Source of the DNA: Thermoproteota archaeon
GTDB lineage: Archaea; Korarchaeota; Korarchaeia; Korarchaeales; Korarchaeaceae
Direction: 5' to 3'
Length of the DNA stretch: 64,000 nucleotides
Assembly (NCBI GenBank): GCA_027491395.1
Contig: JAOZFI010000041.1
Location: 1-64,000, forward strand
Shown: piece by piece, positions 37,461 through 46,436 of the stretch
How the letters are laid out: each line of letters starts with the position of its first letter
Numbering within the stretch: the stretch's first letter is position 1
Program-made: the position numbers and the translations under genes
The notes under the pieces: model-generated
Told to the model about the DNA's origin: nothing
Databases searched by the model: none
The model's input: the letters and a program-made list of their open reading frames with translations, nothing else

Positions 37461-38197
37461 CCCTGAGGGTCGCCTACATAGGGTGGGACTACTATGGAGC
37501 GGTCAGGCAGCCAGATCTCCCCACCATAGAGGAATCACTCGCTGAGGCATTGTCCGATCAGGGAATTGAGGCCAAGTTGAAATTCACCTCTAGAACGGAT
37601 AGGGGCGTATCGGCTCTGGATAATGTAGTCACCTACAGAGGGGCGCTCCCGAACATCTCTCGACTGAATGCTGATCTCCCGAAGGACATCGCAGTCTGGG
37701 GGCTCATTGAATCGGATAGCAGGGTGAAGGCGATCGAAAAGACCTATCTATACGTGGTCCCTATGGAACTTGACATCGAAAGGTTGCTCGAGAGATTGAG
37801 AGAGACCTCGCTCTCACCGGATCTCTGCAAGGAGGGAGAGGCGCCGAGACCGAGCTGTGATGCGAGGACTTATCGAGGTTTCACGCTGGTGCTCGTAACC
37901 GGGAGGTCGTTCTGCTGGCAAATGGTCAGGAGGCTTGTGGGAGGAGCCGTTGGTCCCATGATAGGCAAGAGGATGGATGTAGCTCCAGCTGAGGGGCTCA
38001 CGCTCCTCAGGACCAAGTTGGACAGACGGTGGGATGAACGGTGGGATGAGCTTCACACCCATAAACTCCAATTCATCCTGAAAGAGCTGGAAAAGAGAAT
38101 GTGGAGGTGGGGAACGGGTCTGTTCCTGCTGGATGTGATCGGAGGGGTTATCTCTTCAGGGCGACTACCGTCTTGGTCTCGGGGACGTACCACCTGA
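37439..38197 (+). CDS. truA: tRNA pseudouridine synthase A-like
   Basis: TSRTDRGVSALDNVVTYRG; RSFCWQMVRRLVGG. Confidence 0.9.
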   Translation: MAGDKWIALRVAYIGWDYYGAVRQPDLPTIEESLAEALSDQGIEAKLKFTSRTDRGVSALDNVVTYRGALPNISRLNADLPKDIAVWGLIESDSRVKAIEKTYLYVVPMELDIERLLERLRETSLSPDLCKEGEAPRPSCDARTYRGFTLVLVTGRSFCWQMVRRLVGGAVGPMIGKRMDVAPAEGLTLLRTKLDRRWDERWDELHTHKLQFILKELEKRMWRWGTGLFLLDVIGGVISSGRLPSWSRGRTT

Positions 38198-38426
38198 CCT
38201 TATCCCTGAACCACTTCCAGAACTTGGTGAATGCATCCATGCTCTCCGTCTCAACCTGTATGACCCCGTTGTACTCCGTTCCCCAAGCGTGATCGTAAAC
38301 ACCGATCAACCTGATCTCTGGAGGCCACTCCTCCATTATATCCTCCCACTGCCTCCTCGCTTTCTCCTCCTCTTCCTCGGTTAGCTCCCTAAGTTTGTAG
38401 AAGATCAGTAGCACGTAAGTTGGCAT
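38148..38426 (-). CDS. Hypothetical 92-aa protein; antisense overlap with truA 3' end
   Basis: Compact alpha/beta-looking ORF with GTG/ATG start and SD-like AGGTGATAG upstream. Confidence 0.6.
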   Translation of the reverse strand: MPTYVLLIFYKLRELTEEEEEKARRQWEDIMEEWPPEIRLIGVYDHAWGTEYNGVIQVETESMDAFTKFWKWFRDKVRWYVPETKTVVALKR

Positions 38427-38438
38427 GAACTATCACCT

Positions 38439-40001
38439 CTAGAAGGGATTGTGGAACTTATATAAACTTCCTGACATGCCTAGCCGACGCTTCTGGGGGA
38501 GCCAGCACTTATGCATGCATCCGGTGCACGAGATATCGCATCCCGGTGTGGGTAAACCCTCCATGGCCCTCCTCAGCTCTTCAGATAGGAAGTCCCTACT
38601 CACCCCCGTGTCAACGTACTCCCACCAGGGTGCGTCCCTCTCCCCGTAGACTATGGAATCCAGATCTATTCCCATATTATTGGCTAGGGAGCGATAAGCT
38701 CCTCTATTGTAGGGAATTCTAGCCCCTCTCTTGAGGAGTTTCGCTATCTCCAAGCCTCCCACCGACATGAAAGTCTGAATGTACGCCCTGCCGTAGTGCA
38801 TGACGTTGACCTGTCCCCGGAAACTCCTCCTGAATATTGAGATCCTCCTCCTGATGTCCTCCTCGCGGGCGAGCGGGACCGTCTCGAAAGGCGTCCCGGC
38901 CTTGGGAATGAAGATGCTCACCGTGACCTTCGTGTTTACGAACTTCCCTACCCTGCTCGCCAGTCGACCCGATTCCTCCACATCCCGATCGGTCTCGGAG
39001 GGAAGGCCCACCATGAAGTAGAGCTTGAGATGTCTCATGCCTGAATCCTCGGCCTCTTCTGCCACCCTCACGAACTCCTCATTATCTATCGTCTTGTTCA
39101 CCACGGCCTTCATTCTCTCACTACCGGTCTCAGGGGCTAGTGTGAGCATGCTCTCGCCAACGCTCACCGCCAACTCTATGAGCTCTCTATCCACTTGATC
39201 AGCCCTGAGGGAGGGCAATGTGACGCGAAGTCCTTTTTCAGAGGCCCACTGAAGCAGATCCTTTATTAACTTTGAAGATGCAGCGTCACTACCTATGACG
39301 TATATTCCCTTGAATCCCAGCTCATGGGCCCTCTCGACGGCTACCTCCAAGTCCTTAGGATCCGGATCCAGCCGGGGTCTCCAGTGCCAGCCCAGCATGC
39401 AGAACCTACAACCCCACCCGCACCCCCTAGATATCTCCACCAGATAGCTGTTTACCGGTTCGTTCCCACGGAAGACTATTATCTGGTTTTCAAGGGGCTT
39501 CAAACTCCTTACTCTCTTGAATTCAGCTCTGTTCATGATACTTGGAAGGAAGAATCCATCGCCAGCCAATTCCTCAATAGAGCCCCCCGCCAACGAGTTC
39601 TCTACCAGCGAAGGGATGAGGACCTCCCCATCTCCCACACCGACCGCATCAACCAAGGAACTTATCGGCAGAGGGTTCGCTGAAACGGCTGGTCCGCCGA
39701 CCACAACTGGCTTGCGCGCTCCATCTAACATCCTGTACAGCACGGGATACTGACCCTCGAAGTGGATTGTAGCTAGTATTAGGTCGAACTCGTCGAGCGA
39801 TCTCCCGCTCTCCACCGATCCCTTCAGGTCGGTCACGAACCTCTCGGCCATGACATCATCGAAAGAGTTCAGGAGGAAGTAGAGTATCTGATGCCCCAAC
39901 GAGTTTATAGCCGCAAGGTAGGGCGCGGGGTAGACTAAAGCGATCTTCAGCCGATAATCCCGTGGATCCCTATCGTAGAATCCGCCTTCTTCCCTCAGCA
40001 A
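38439..40001 (-). CDS. Radical SAM protein with N-terminal B12-binding-like region (COG1032-type) and Cys-rich C-terminus
   Basis: ISRGCGWGCRFCMLGWHWRPR; C-terminal CDISCTGCMHKC. Confidence 0.88.
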   Translation of the reverse strand: MLREEGGFYDRDPRDYRLKIALVYPAPYLAAINSLGHQILYFLLNSFDDVMAERFVTDLKGSVESGRSLDEFDLILATIHFEGQYPVLYRMLDGARKPVVVGGPAVSANPLPISSLVDAVGVGDGEVLIPSLVENSLAGGSIEELAGDGFFLPSIMNRAEFKRVRSLKPLENQIIVFRGNEPVNSYLVEISRGCGWGCRFCMLGWHWRPRLDPDPKDLEVAVERAHELGFKGIYVIGSDAASSKLIKDLLQWASEKGLRVTLPSLRADQVDRELIELAVSVGESMLTLAPETGSERMKAVVNKTIDNEEFVRVAEEAEDSGMRHLKLYFMVGLPSETDRDVEESGRLASRVGKFVNTKVTVSIFIPKAGTPFETVPLAREEDIRRRISIFRRSFRGQVNVMHYGRAYIQTFMSVGGLEIAKLLKRGARIPYNRGAYRSLANNMGIDLDSIVYGERDAPWWEYVDTGVSRDFLSEELRRAMEGLPTPGCDISCTGCMHKCWLPQKRRLGMSGSLYKFHNPF

Positions 40002-40017
40002 ATGGGATCTCCCCTAG

Positions 40018-40090
40018 TGGGCCGGGGGGGACTCGAACCCCCGACCTCCGCCTCGTAAGGGCGGCGTCATAGCCGCTAGACCACCGGCCC
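40018..40090 (-). tRNA. tRNA-Val(TAC), no encoded CCA
   Basis: GGGCCGG/CCGGCCC acceptor; anticodon loop CTTACGA in CCGCC/GGCGG; T-loop GTTCGAGTC. Confidence 0.94.
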
Positions 40091-40098
40091 TGTGAAAG

Positions 40099-40201
40099 TG
40101 GCGCCGGGGGAGGGATTCGAACCCTCGCGGCCCAATGGGCCACTGGCTTTCCGCAGGAGGCTTTAGCAGGCCAGCCCCCTACCAGGCTAGGGCACCCCGG
40201 C
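40099..40201 (-). tRNA. tRNA-Ser(GCT), class II, with 15-nt intron at 37/38 (intron 40149-40163), CCA encoded
   Basis: GCCGGGG/CCCCGGC acceptor; CTGGC-CTGCTA[AAGCCTCCTGCGGAA]A-GCCAG; variable arm identical to Ser(GGA). Confidence 0.92.
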
Positions 40202-40226
40202 CCTCCACCGCACCTATGGCGGAGCG

Positions 40227-40240
40227 GATTTTTAAACTTC
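40227..40240 (-). promoter_or_regulatory. TATA box of tRNA-Ser(GCT)/tRNA-Val(TAC), overlapping the 3' end of the DUF2110 gene
   Basis: Minus-strand AGTTTAAAAATC about 30 bp upstream of 40201. Confidence 0.45.
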
Positions 40241-40996
40241 ACTTGAGCGAAGGAGATCCTCAACCCTCGCAGGAGAGAGGGTGGAAAGCACGGCTCCAGG
40301 GAGATGAGGGCCCAGCCTCGGGATCAGTCCCTTCGCTTGAGTCCCAAGCTTACACACGAGAGCGTGGGACAGGAAAGAGGTCCTTACAACGCTCACATCC
40401 CTCTTATGACCCGTCCTCGTGAGGGCCCTCCTGACCTGCTTCGGAGTCGCTCTAACGATGAAGAGGACATCCCGACCCCTGTTCATCCATCCCCTCACCA
40501 TCGCAACCTGTTTGGGTGACAGGGACACGTACACGCCGCTTTCATCCTTTCGGAGGACCCTCAACTCCAAGGCTAGGTCGTCAACGAAACCGTAGGCTCT
40601 GGCTATCTTCCTAGCGGGTAACCTCATTCCCTTAGCCAGCTGGTTTCTCATCTCGAAGAGCGGATAGAGAGCATCCTTTTCCTCCTTGAATGCCTTGAAA
40701 TAGACCCCGAAACCCACCTTACCGACATCTGTGAGGAAGCCCTTGAACGTGTCCCCGATCTTCACCTCGTGTATGCTGGGCAGCTTGCCGTAAGTCTTGA
40801 TTATCAGATTCTCCGCTATTCCCTCATCCGGACCTGACACAGAGACCTTCACCCACCCCCCTTCAGTGTCTAGATCCAGCTCTGGTACCTCCAAACCCTT
40901 CATGTAACCCAGCATCTCCCAACCGAGCTCCTCGAGGATGTCTTCCTTCGGAAGGCCCTTAGATATCCTCTCTTGGATGAGTAGGGTGCGCGTCAA
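40232..40996 (-). CDS. DUF2110 family protein
   Basis: Resembles archaeal DUF2110; adjacent to tfe. Confidence 0.75.
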   Translation of the reverse strand: MTRTLLIQERISKGLPKEDILEELGWEMLGYMKGLEVPELDLDTEGGWVKVSVSGPDEGIAENLIIKTYGKLPSIHEVKIGDTFKGFLTDVGKVGFGVYFKAFKEEKDALYPLFEMRNQLAKGMRLPARKIARAYGFVDDLALELRVLRKDESGVYVSLSPKQVAMVRGWMNRGRDVLFIVRATPKQVRRALTRTGHKRDVSVVRTSFLSHALVCKLGTQAKGLIPRLGPHLPGAVLSTLSPARVEDLLRSSEV

Positions 40997-41550
40997 CTTG
41001 CCTCTCCTTCCAGCGACTCCAGCGCTCTATTAAGAACATCGAGCATTCTCTCTATCTCTTCCAGTATCTTCTCCCTGTCCACCGGTTCCAACATAGCGCC
41101 GCACACCGGACAAACGAGGCCAGATTCGTCCATTCGCGATATCACCTCATCGAAGCTCAGCCTTATGTGGGTGGGGTCGGCGGCGCATACGTAGTACTCC
41201 CCGGAGGACTCCTCCTCCTTCCTCGTGATGAGCATCTCCCTCACCTCCTTGAACCTCCTCAGGAGGAAGGATTTGGCTAAGTCGCTGTTTATCCTCCAGT
41301 AAGTGAGCCTGTTCCCCACCTCGTCCTCCTTTGTACCCAACTGCACGACCAAGTTGGAGTCCTGCATCCTATAGAGGAGCTGCCGCAGCTCTGTCGGTGG
41401 CAGTTTCAGTTTCTCCTGCATCTCTCCCTCCTCCAGAACACCGTCCTTGGCAAAATTGACCATCTTCCTAGCGAGGCTCAAGTCCCTAGCGACAACGGCG
41501 AGCGCTAGAACTATCAAGTCCTCTTCACTCATGTTTTTGGTCTCCCTCAT
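40993..41550 (-). CDS. tfe: Transcription factor E (TFE)
   Basis: N-terminal winged helix, C-terminal partial zinc ribbon; likely start at MSEEDLIV. Confidence 0.88.
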   Translation of the reverse strand: MRETKNMSEEDLIVLALAVVARDLSLARKMVNFAKDGVLEEGEMQEKLKLPPTELRQLLYRMQDSNLVVQLGTKEDEVGNRLTYWRINSDLAKSFLLRRFKEVREMLITRKEEESSGEYYVCAADPTHIRLSFDEVISRMDESGLVCPVCGAMLEPVDREKILEEIERMLDVLNRALESLEGEAS

Positions 41551-41590
41551 CTAGTAAAGTTTATTACCGGCCTTATCGATCTAACCAATG

Positions 41591-41665
41591 GCCCCGGTAG
41601 CTCAGCCCGGTCAGAGCGGCCGCCTCGTAAGCGGCAGGTCGCGGGTTCGAATCCCGCCCGGGGCT
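41591..41665 (+). tRNA. tRNA-Thr(CGT)
   Basis: GCCCCGG/CCGGGGC acceptor; loop CTCGTAA in GCCGC/GCGGC; discriminator T. Confidence 0.95.
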
Positions 41666-41730
41666 CTCATTCAGAATATCCCTGAACTCTCAAATAAGTT
41701 TTACTAAATCTCATGGGGTCTCGGGGAGAA

Positions 41731-41804
41731 TGGGGCCGCCGGGATTTGAACCCGGGACCTCCGGCTCCCGAGGCCGGCATCCTACCAAGCTAGACCACGG
41801 CCCC
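41731..41804 (-). tRNA. tRNA-Pro(CGG)
   Basis: GGGGCCG/CGGCCCC; loop CTCGGGA in CCGGC/GCCGG; T-arm CCGGGTTCAAATCCCGG. Confidence 0.95.
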
Positions 41805-41843
41805 AGTTCCAAGTAATCCACACCGTACGATAAAAAGCTTTTC

Positions 41844-42362
41844 TCAGGGACCACCTAATTCCTCTAAGATCTCGGAGAGGGCTTTCTTGAGCTCAGTGTA
41901 TGTATTCCTCAGGGCATCGCTGACGACCTTCGTATTGCCTATCACCGGCATGAAGTTCGTATCCCCGTTCCAGCGGGGGACTATGTGTATGTGCACGTGT
42001 CCCTCGAAACCGGCCCCGGCGGCCTTCCCTATATTTGCCCCAACGTTGAATCCCTCTGGATTCATGGCCCTCCTCAAGGTGAGCATGGACAGGCGTATCA
42101 GTCTCCACATATCTTTAGCTTCATCCTCCGTCAGGTCCTCTATGCTGGCTACGTGCCTGTAGGGCGCCACCATTAGGTGGCCCGGGTTATAGGGATATTT
42201 GTTCAGTATGATGAAGCAGTGCTCGGATCTGTGCAGGATTAGGTTCTCCTCATCCCTGCCCTCAGCTGGTAGGGTGCAGAATATGCACTCTTTTTCCCCC
42301 TCAGTGGCGAGCAACTTGATATAGGGCATCCTCCATACTGCCCAGAGTCTTCTAAGGCTCAA
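41844..42362 (-). CDS. HIT family hydrolase
   Basis: CIFC..., HGHVHIHIVPRW type HxHxH (GHVHIHIVP). Confidence 0.92.
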   Translation of the reverse strand: MSLRRLWAVWRMPYIKLLATEGEKECIFCTLPAEGRDEENLILHRSEHCFIILNKYPYNPGHLMVAPYRHVASIEDLTEDEAKDMWRLIRLSMLTLRRAMNPEGFNVGANIGKAAGAGFEGHVHIHIVPRWNGDTNFMPVIGNTKVVSDALRNTYTELKKALSEILEELGGP

Positions 42363-42724
42363 CTAGCTCCCTCCGTGAGCCTCAAGATGGCCTCCGCTAG
42401 ATCACCACCAGCTTCTATAAGTGCCTTTCTGGCGGTCTCCCTGTCCACTCCCGCCTGTGAGGCGACCAGAGAGATATCCTCCTCAGTGGGTTCGTAGACC
42501 TCCTCACCCTTCTCCTCTATCTCAGAGACCTTCTCCACTTTCCCCATCACTTGATAGATCTCTTCCCCTCCCACTTTAGTCACCGAGACCTGAGGATCGG
42601 ATATGCGCAGGGCCGTTCCGTCCCTTAGCCTTATCAAGACCTCCTCCGCATCCAGCGTCCGGACCTTCACCCCTATGCTCCTCAGCATCTTTTCCAAGTC
42701 CTTAGGCCTGAACTTTCTCATCAT
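42359..42724 (-). CDS. nac: Nascent polypeptide-associated complex protein (NAC + UBA)
   Basis: NAC domain VLIRLRDGTALRISDPQVSVTKVGGEEIYQV; C-terminal UBA. Confidence 0.93.
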   Translation of the reverse strand: MMRKFRPKDLEKMLRSIGVKVRTLDAEEVLIRLRDGTALRISDPQVSVTKVGGEEIYQVMGKVEKVSEIEEKGEEVYEPTEEDISLVASQAGVDRETARKALIEAGGDLAEAILRLTEGAS

Positions 42725-42790
42725 ATGGGCCTTGAGTTCGAGTAAAAGTAAAGTTTACCTTAGGCGGGAGGGGTATGGGAGCGAGGGACC

Positions 42791-43345
42791 TTGTCGGAGG
42801 AAGTCTATGTCTGTGAGATATGCGGCGGTACCTTCGTCGGTAAACCTGTGATAGTTGATCTGGATGGTTACAAGGCGATGGTCTGTCCGAGCTGCGCTAG
42901 AAAACTCTTGAGGAAAAGGGAAAAGAAGGAAATGAAGGTCGCCATAAGGGAGACCAAGGCAGAAGCGCCATTGAAGAGGGAACCTCCCAGAAAGCCTCCT
43001 AAAGGAGTCCCCACTCCCAAGAGGAGGAAAGTTGAGGAAATAGAGTACGTGGAGGGTTATGGGGCTAAGATAAGGGAGGCTAGGGAATCCTTAGGCCTAA
43101 CCATAGAGCAGGTGGCTGCGGCTTTGAACATAAAGGCATCTCTCCTCCGTAATATTGAGGCGGAGAAGGTCATCCCACCTTACGAGGTGGCTCGAGCTAT
43201 AGAGAAATTGCTGGAGATCTCCATAATACAGAGGAACCCCGAGAGGAGCGCGTCTGCCCTGCCAGAAACGGCCCCTCCCACATCCATAAAATCAATTACC
43301 TTGGGTGAGATAGTAGAGGTGAAGAAGAAGAGGAGGAAGAGGTAA
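42791..43345 (+). CDS. mbf1: Multiprotein bridging factor aMBF1
   Basis: N-terminal CEICGG zinc ribbon; HTH IREARESLGLTIEQVAAALNIKASLLRNIE. Confidence 0.93.
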   Translation: MSEEVYVCEICGGTFVGKPVIVDLDGYKAMVCPSCARKLLRKREKKEMKVAIRETKAEAPLKREPPRKPPKGVPTPKRRKVEEIEYVEGYGAKIREARESLGLTIEQVAAALNIKASLLRNIEAEKVIPPYEVARAIEKLLEISIIQRNPERSASALPETAPPTSIKSITLGEIVEVKKKRRKR

Positions 43346-44512
43346 ATGCCCACAAACATACCTCCCGAGGCTCAGGCCAAATGGGAGGAATATTCAAAGG
43401 CAAAAACACCGGAAGAGAAGCTTCAGAAGTTGAAAGAGTTCTACGCCCTGATACCGAAGCACAAGGGAACCGAGAAGATGGAGAAGTTCATCAAGAGGAG
43501 GATGGCCGAGCTGAGAGAGGAAATCGAGAGGAGAAGAACGAGCAAGAAGTCCAGAGGCCCATCCCTCATGATTGAGAAGAGGGGAGCAGCTCAGATGGTT
43601 CTAATAGGTTTCACTAACTCGGGACGGAGCACTATACTGTCGACCCTGACTAACGCCAGAGTTGAGATCTCCCCGAATCCTTTCACAACAATAAGGCCGG
43701 TGGAGGGAATGATGGAATTCAAGGGAGCCCAGATACAGATAGTAGAGGCTCCTCCCATAATACCTCAGGCCCAAGGGGGTCCCACCAATCTCTCGGTGGC
43801 CCTAGCTGGGAACGCGGACATCCTAGGCTTAGTCGTCAGCTCCATCGATGATCCGATCATCCAATTGAACGAGCTGGTCTCCCTCTTGGAGTCTAGGGGG
43901 ATAGTGCTGGAAAGGCCGAGTGGGAGGGTGAGGATAAGGAGGAGCAGGGCAGCCCCCACTATAATAATCGTGAACAAGGGCAGGATCTTGGACGGTAACG
44001 AGAGGGATATCAAGGAGATCCTGAGATCCTACGGCATTGAACGGGCTTGGGTCGAGATCGAGGGTAAAGTGACCCTCGAAGACGTGGAGGAAGCCGTTTT
44101 CGGCGAGAAGAAGTATAAACCATTCATAATATTCCTCACCAAGATGGATCTGACTGGAGACGATTACCTACTGCGAGAGGTGGAAGCTAGATATGGAGAG
44201 AAGGCCTTGGCCGTGATCTCCTTCCCGACCAAGCTGCCTAATAACGATGAACTGGGCGCGATGATCCTCAAGGAACTTGGACTCATAAGGGTGTTCACGA
44301 AGGCTAGGAATGAGAGGGAACCCTCCGAGAAGGCAGTCATCTTGGAGAGGGGATCCACCGTCTTGGATCTGGCCAAGTTCATCCACCAATCTTTCAAGGA
44401 GAGGTTCAGATACGCCAAGGTCTGGTCGGACAGGCTCCCCTACTCGCCAATGAAGGTCGGAGCTGACTTTGTCTTGGAGGACGGCGACGTAGTGGAGATA
44501 GTGGTCAGGTGA
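43346..44512 (+). CDS. DRG-like GTPase with TGS domain
   Basis: GFTNSGRSTILSTLTNA, C-terminal TGS DLAKFIHQSFKERFRYAKVW. Confidence 0.92.
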   Translation: MPTNIPPEAQAKWEEYSKAKTPEEKLQKLKEFYALIPKHKGTEKMEKFIKRRMAELREEIERRRTSKKSRGPSLMIEKRGAAQMVLIGFTNSGRSTILSTLTNARVEISPNPFTTIRPVEGMMEFKGAQIQIVEAPPIIPQAQGGPTNLSVALAGNADILGLVVSSIDDPIIQLNELVSLLESRGIVLERPSGRVRIRRSRAAPTIIIVNKGRILDGNERDIKEILRSYGIERAWVEIEGKVTLEDVEEAVFGEKKYKPFIIFLTKMDLTGDDYLLREVEARYGEKALAVISFPTKLPNNDELGAMILKELGLIRVFTKARNEREPSEKAVILERGSTVLDLAKFIHQSFKERFRYAKVWSDRLPYSPMKVGADFVLEDGDVVEIVVR

Positions 44513-44521
44513 TTCTATCCC

Positions 44522-45202
44522 ATGAGCGCCGAGCACGAGAAGAGGGTGGTCGCCAGAAAGGCGCTAGAGCTACTGAAAGAGGAGAAGGTTGAGTTACTCG
44601 GCCTCGGATCCGGTACGACAGTAGCAGTGTTCGTGGAGGAGCTTGCGAAGAGCGACCTAGGAGCCAAGATAAAGGCCATACCTTCATCCAGCCAGATAGA
44701 GACCGAGGCTAGGAGACATGGATTGACGCTGGTGAGTCCTGAGTACGGAAAGCCAGATCTCACCATAGACGGGGCCGATGAGATAGATGATGAGCTCAAC
44801 CTGCTCAAGGGGGGAGGTGGTGCCCTCGTCAGGGAGAAGATCTTGGCTATGAGTAGCAGCTACTACTTGGTGATAGCGGATCATTCCAAGGTGGTGAACA
44901 GGCTGTGCACTAATAGACCTTTACCGGTGGAGGTCCTCCCTTACGGGTATCTATGGACTAAGGAGCTTATAGAAGGCGCATTGAATTCAGAAGCTCGATT
45001 ACGCTACTCTGGAGACGGAATCTTCGTGTCGGATAATGGAAACTACATATTGGATGTACACTGCCAACCCCTAGAGGAACCGGAATCGGTCGAAAAGCTC
45101 TTGAAGCTATATCCCGGAGTCGTGGAGGTAGGCATATTCACTGAACTGACAGATGAGGCCTTAATAGCCTTCGGAGATGAGGTAAGGAGCTTCACCCCGT
45201 GA
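44522..45202 (+). CDS. rpiA: Ribose-5-phosphate isomerase A
   Basis: GLGSGTTVAVFVEEL, DGADEIDDELNLLKGGGGALVREKI. Confidence 0.96.
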   Translation: MSAEHEKRVVARKALELLKEEKVELLGLGSGTTVAVFVEELAKSDLGAKIKAIPSSSQIETEARRHGLTLVSPEYGKPDLTIDGADEIDDELNLLKGGGGALVREKILAMSSSYYLVIADHSKVVNRLCTNRPLPVEVLPYGYLWTKELIEGALNSEARLRYSGDGIFVSDNGNYILDVHCQPLEEPESVEKLLKLYPGVVEVGIFTELTDEALIAFGDEVRSFTP

Positions 45203-45207
45203 AGCCA

Positions 45208-45220
45208 CCCTTTTTATTTC
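45208..45220 (+). promoter_or_regulatory. TATA-like element of SRP RNA
   Basis: CCCTTTTTATTTC about 27 bp upstream of 45240. Confidence 0.45.
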
Positions 45221-45239
45221 GATCTGGGTGACTGTTAGT

Positions 45240-45561
45240 GGGCGGTGGGGTAGGGCCGGGGGAGTAGCCGTCCCCTGAGCCGGAAGGCTAATGCCGGGGC
45301 CAGTAACTCCCGGGGGCGGTAGCGGGCAAGGAGCTCCCTCCCTCCCTCGGACCGATGATCTTTGGCGCTGGCGGGCCGCCGGTGGGGCATCCCCGTCCGG
45401 AGGGGCGGGGTGAGCCCCTTTACCACCGAAACGGGTCAGGCCCGGAAGGGAGCAGCCCTAAGGTGGACGGTCGGCGCTGCCAGTGTGCTGGGGTGAGCGT
45501 CCGGGGGAGAATGAGGGGGGGCTCCCGAACCCGCTATCCACCTCGGGGGAGCCCACCGCCC
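45240..45561 (+). ncRNA. ffs: Archaeal signal recognition particle (7S) RNA
   Basis: Terminal GGGCGGTGGG/CCCACCGCCC pairing; GGGTCAGGCCCGGAAGGGAGCAGCCCTAA helix-8 signature at 45433-45461. Confidence 0.95.
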
Positions 45562-45575
45562 AAATAAAATAGAGA

Positions 45576-45812
45576 TCAGATGAGCTGGACCTCGGTTCCG
45601 TCCTCCTTGATCTCATATATGTGTATTATGTTGACGGGACAGGCCTGAGCCGCCTCCATGTTGCAACCAAGGTCGTCAAGCTCGGTCTTTATCGGGCTAG
45701 CTAGCCCGTCGTCCTCGATCACCCAGTTGTCCGGGCAAAGAGAGGCACAAACTCCATCGGCTATGCAGGACTCCCTATCATGGACTATCTTGTACTTAGC
45801 CATACCTAACAC
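45576..45812 (-). CDS. Ferredoxin, Pyrococcus furiosus-like single cluster with CxxDxxC motif
   Basis: CIADGVCASLCPDNW ... AQACPVNII. Confidence 0.92.
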   Translation of the reverse strand: MLGMAKYKIVHDRESCIADGVCASLCPDNWVIEDDGLASPIKTELDDLGCNMEAAQACPVNIIHIYEIKEDGTEVQLI

Positions 45813-45926
45813 CCCCTAAGGGCGTGATAAGTGGGAGGAGATCCTATTTAACCTTTTTATGACAATAGGGGGAGCTGAATTACCCCACTGGGAGGATTGT
45901 TAGGCTAAAAATAGAATTCAAATTCG

Positions 45927-46376
45927 TTAACACGATCTACTCTCCAAAAATTTCTCGAATCTTTCCTTAAAATCATTTACGCATTCCTCGAGGAAGGACA
46001 TCAGCATCGAAATGCGGAGGATTGTCTCATCACCAACTCCGTGCTCCACCCAGCAGGCTTCCTCCCTAGCTTTCTTCTCTTCCATGCTTAAGATCTCCCT
46101 TAAAAACTTGTAAAACACCTCCTCCCTGTTGAGCGTGGAGGAGGCTATCCTCTCGCCCTCCGGGGTGAGGTCTATGTACCCGTACTTCTCGTAACTGATC
46201 AATCCCAGACCGGAAAGCCTCTTCGCAGCATCAGTGACGCTCGATAGCCTGACACCCATCTCCTCAGCTAATTCCTTCACTCTCACAACCTTCTTTCCCT
46301 TCCTCTTGAGTCTGTAAATAGCGGTCAGGTATTCTTGGAGCCCGGGAGTTATCTCTTCCTCCTTCCGATGGGTCAT
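45927..46376 (-). CDS. DtxR/MntR-family metal-dependent regulator
   Basis: HTH YLTAIYRLKRKGKKVVRVKELAEEMGVRLSSVTDAAKRL; CWVEHG. Confidence 0.9.
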   Translation of the reverse strand: MTHRKEEEITPGLQEYLTAIYRLKRKGKKVVRVKELAEEMGVRLSSVTDAAKRLSGLGLISYEKYGYIDLTPEGERIASSTLNREEVFYKFLREILSMEEKKAREEACWVEHGVGDETILRISMLMSFLEECVNDFKERFEKFLESRSC

Positions 46377-46436
46377 TTCTAACCGAGGTTAAACTTGGTG
46401 CAAGAATATTAAGATGGTCTCCCCCACCACACCTGT

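Noticed and set aside
39970-40263. 97-aa minus-strand ORF
   Set aside because: Runs through tRNA-Val and tRNA-Ser; translated tRNA sequence (RVRIPP, GVRVPP).
45235-45567. Short ORFs on both strands
   Set aside because: Lie inside the SRP RNA gene.
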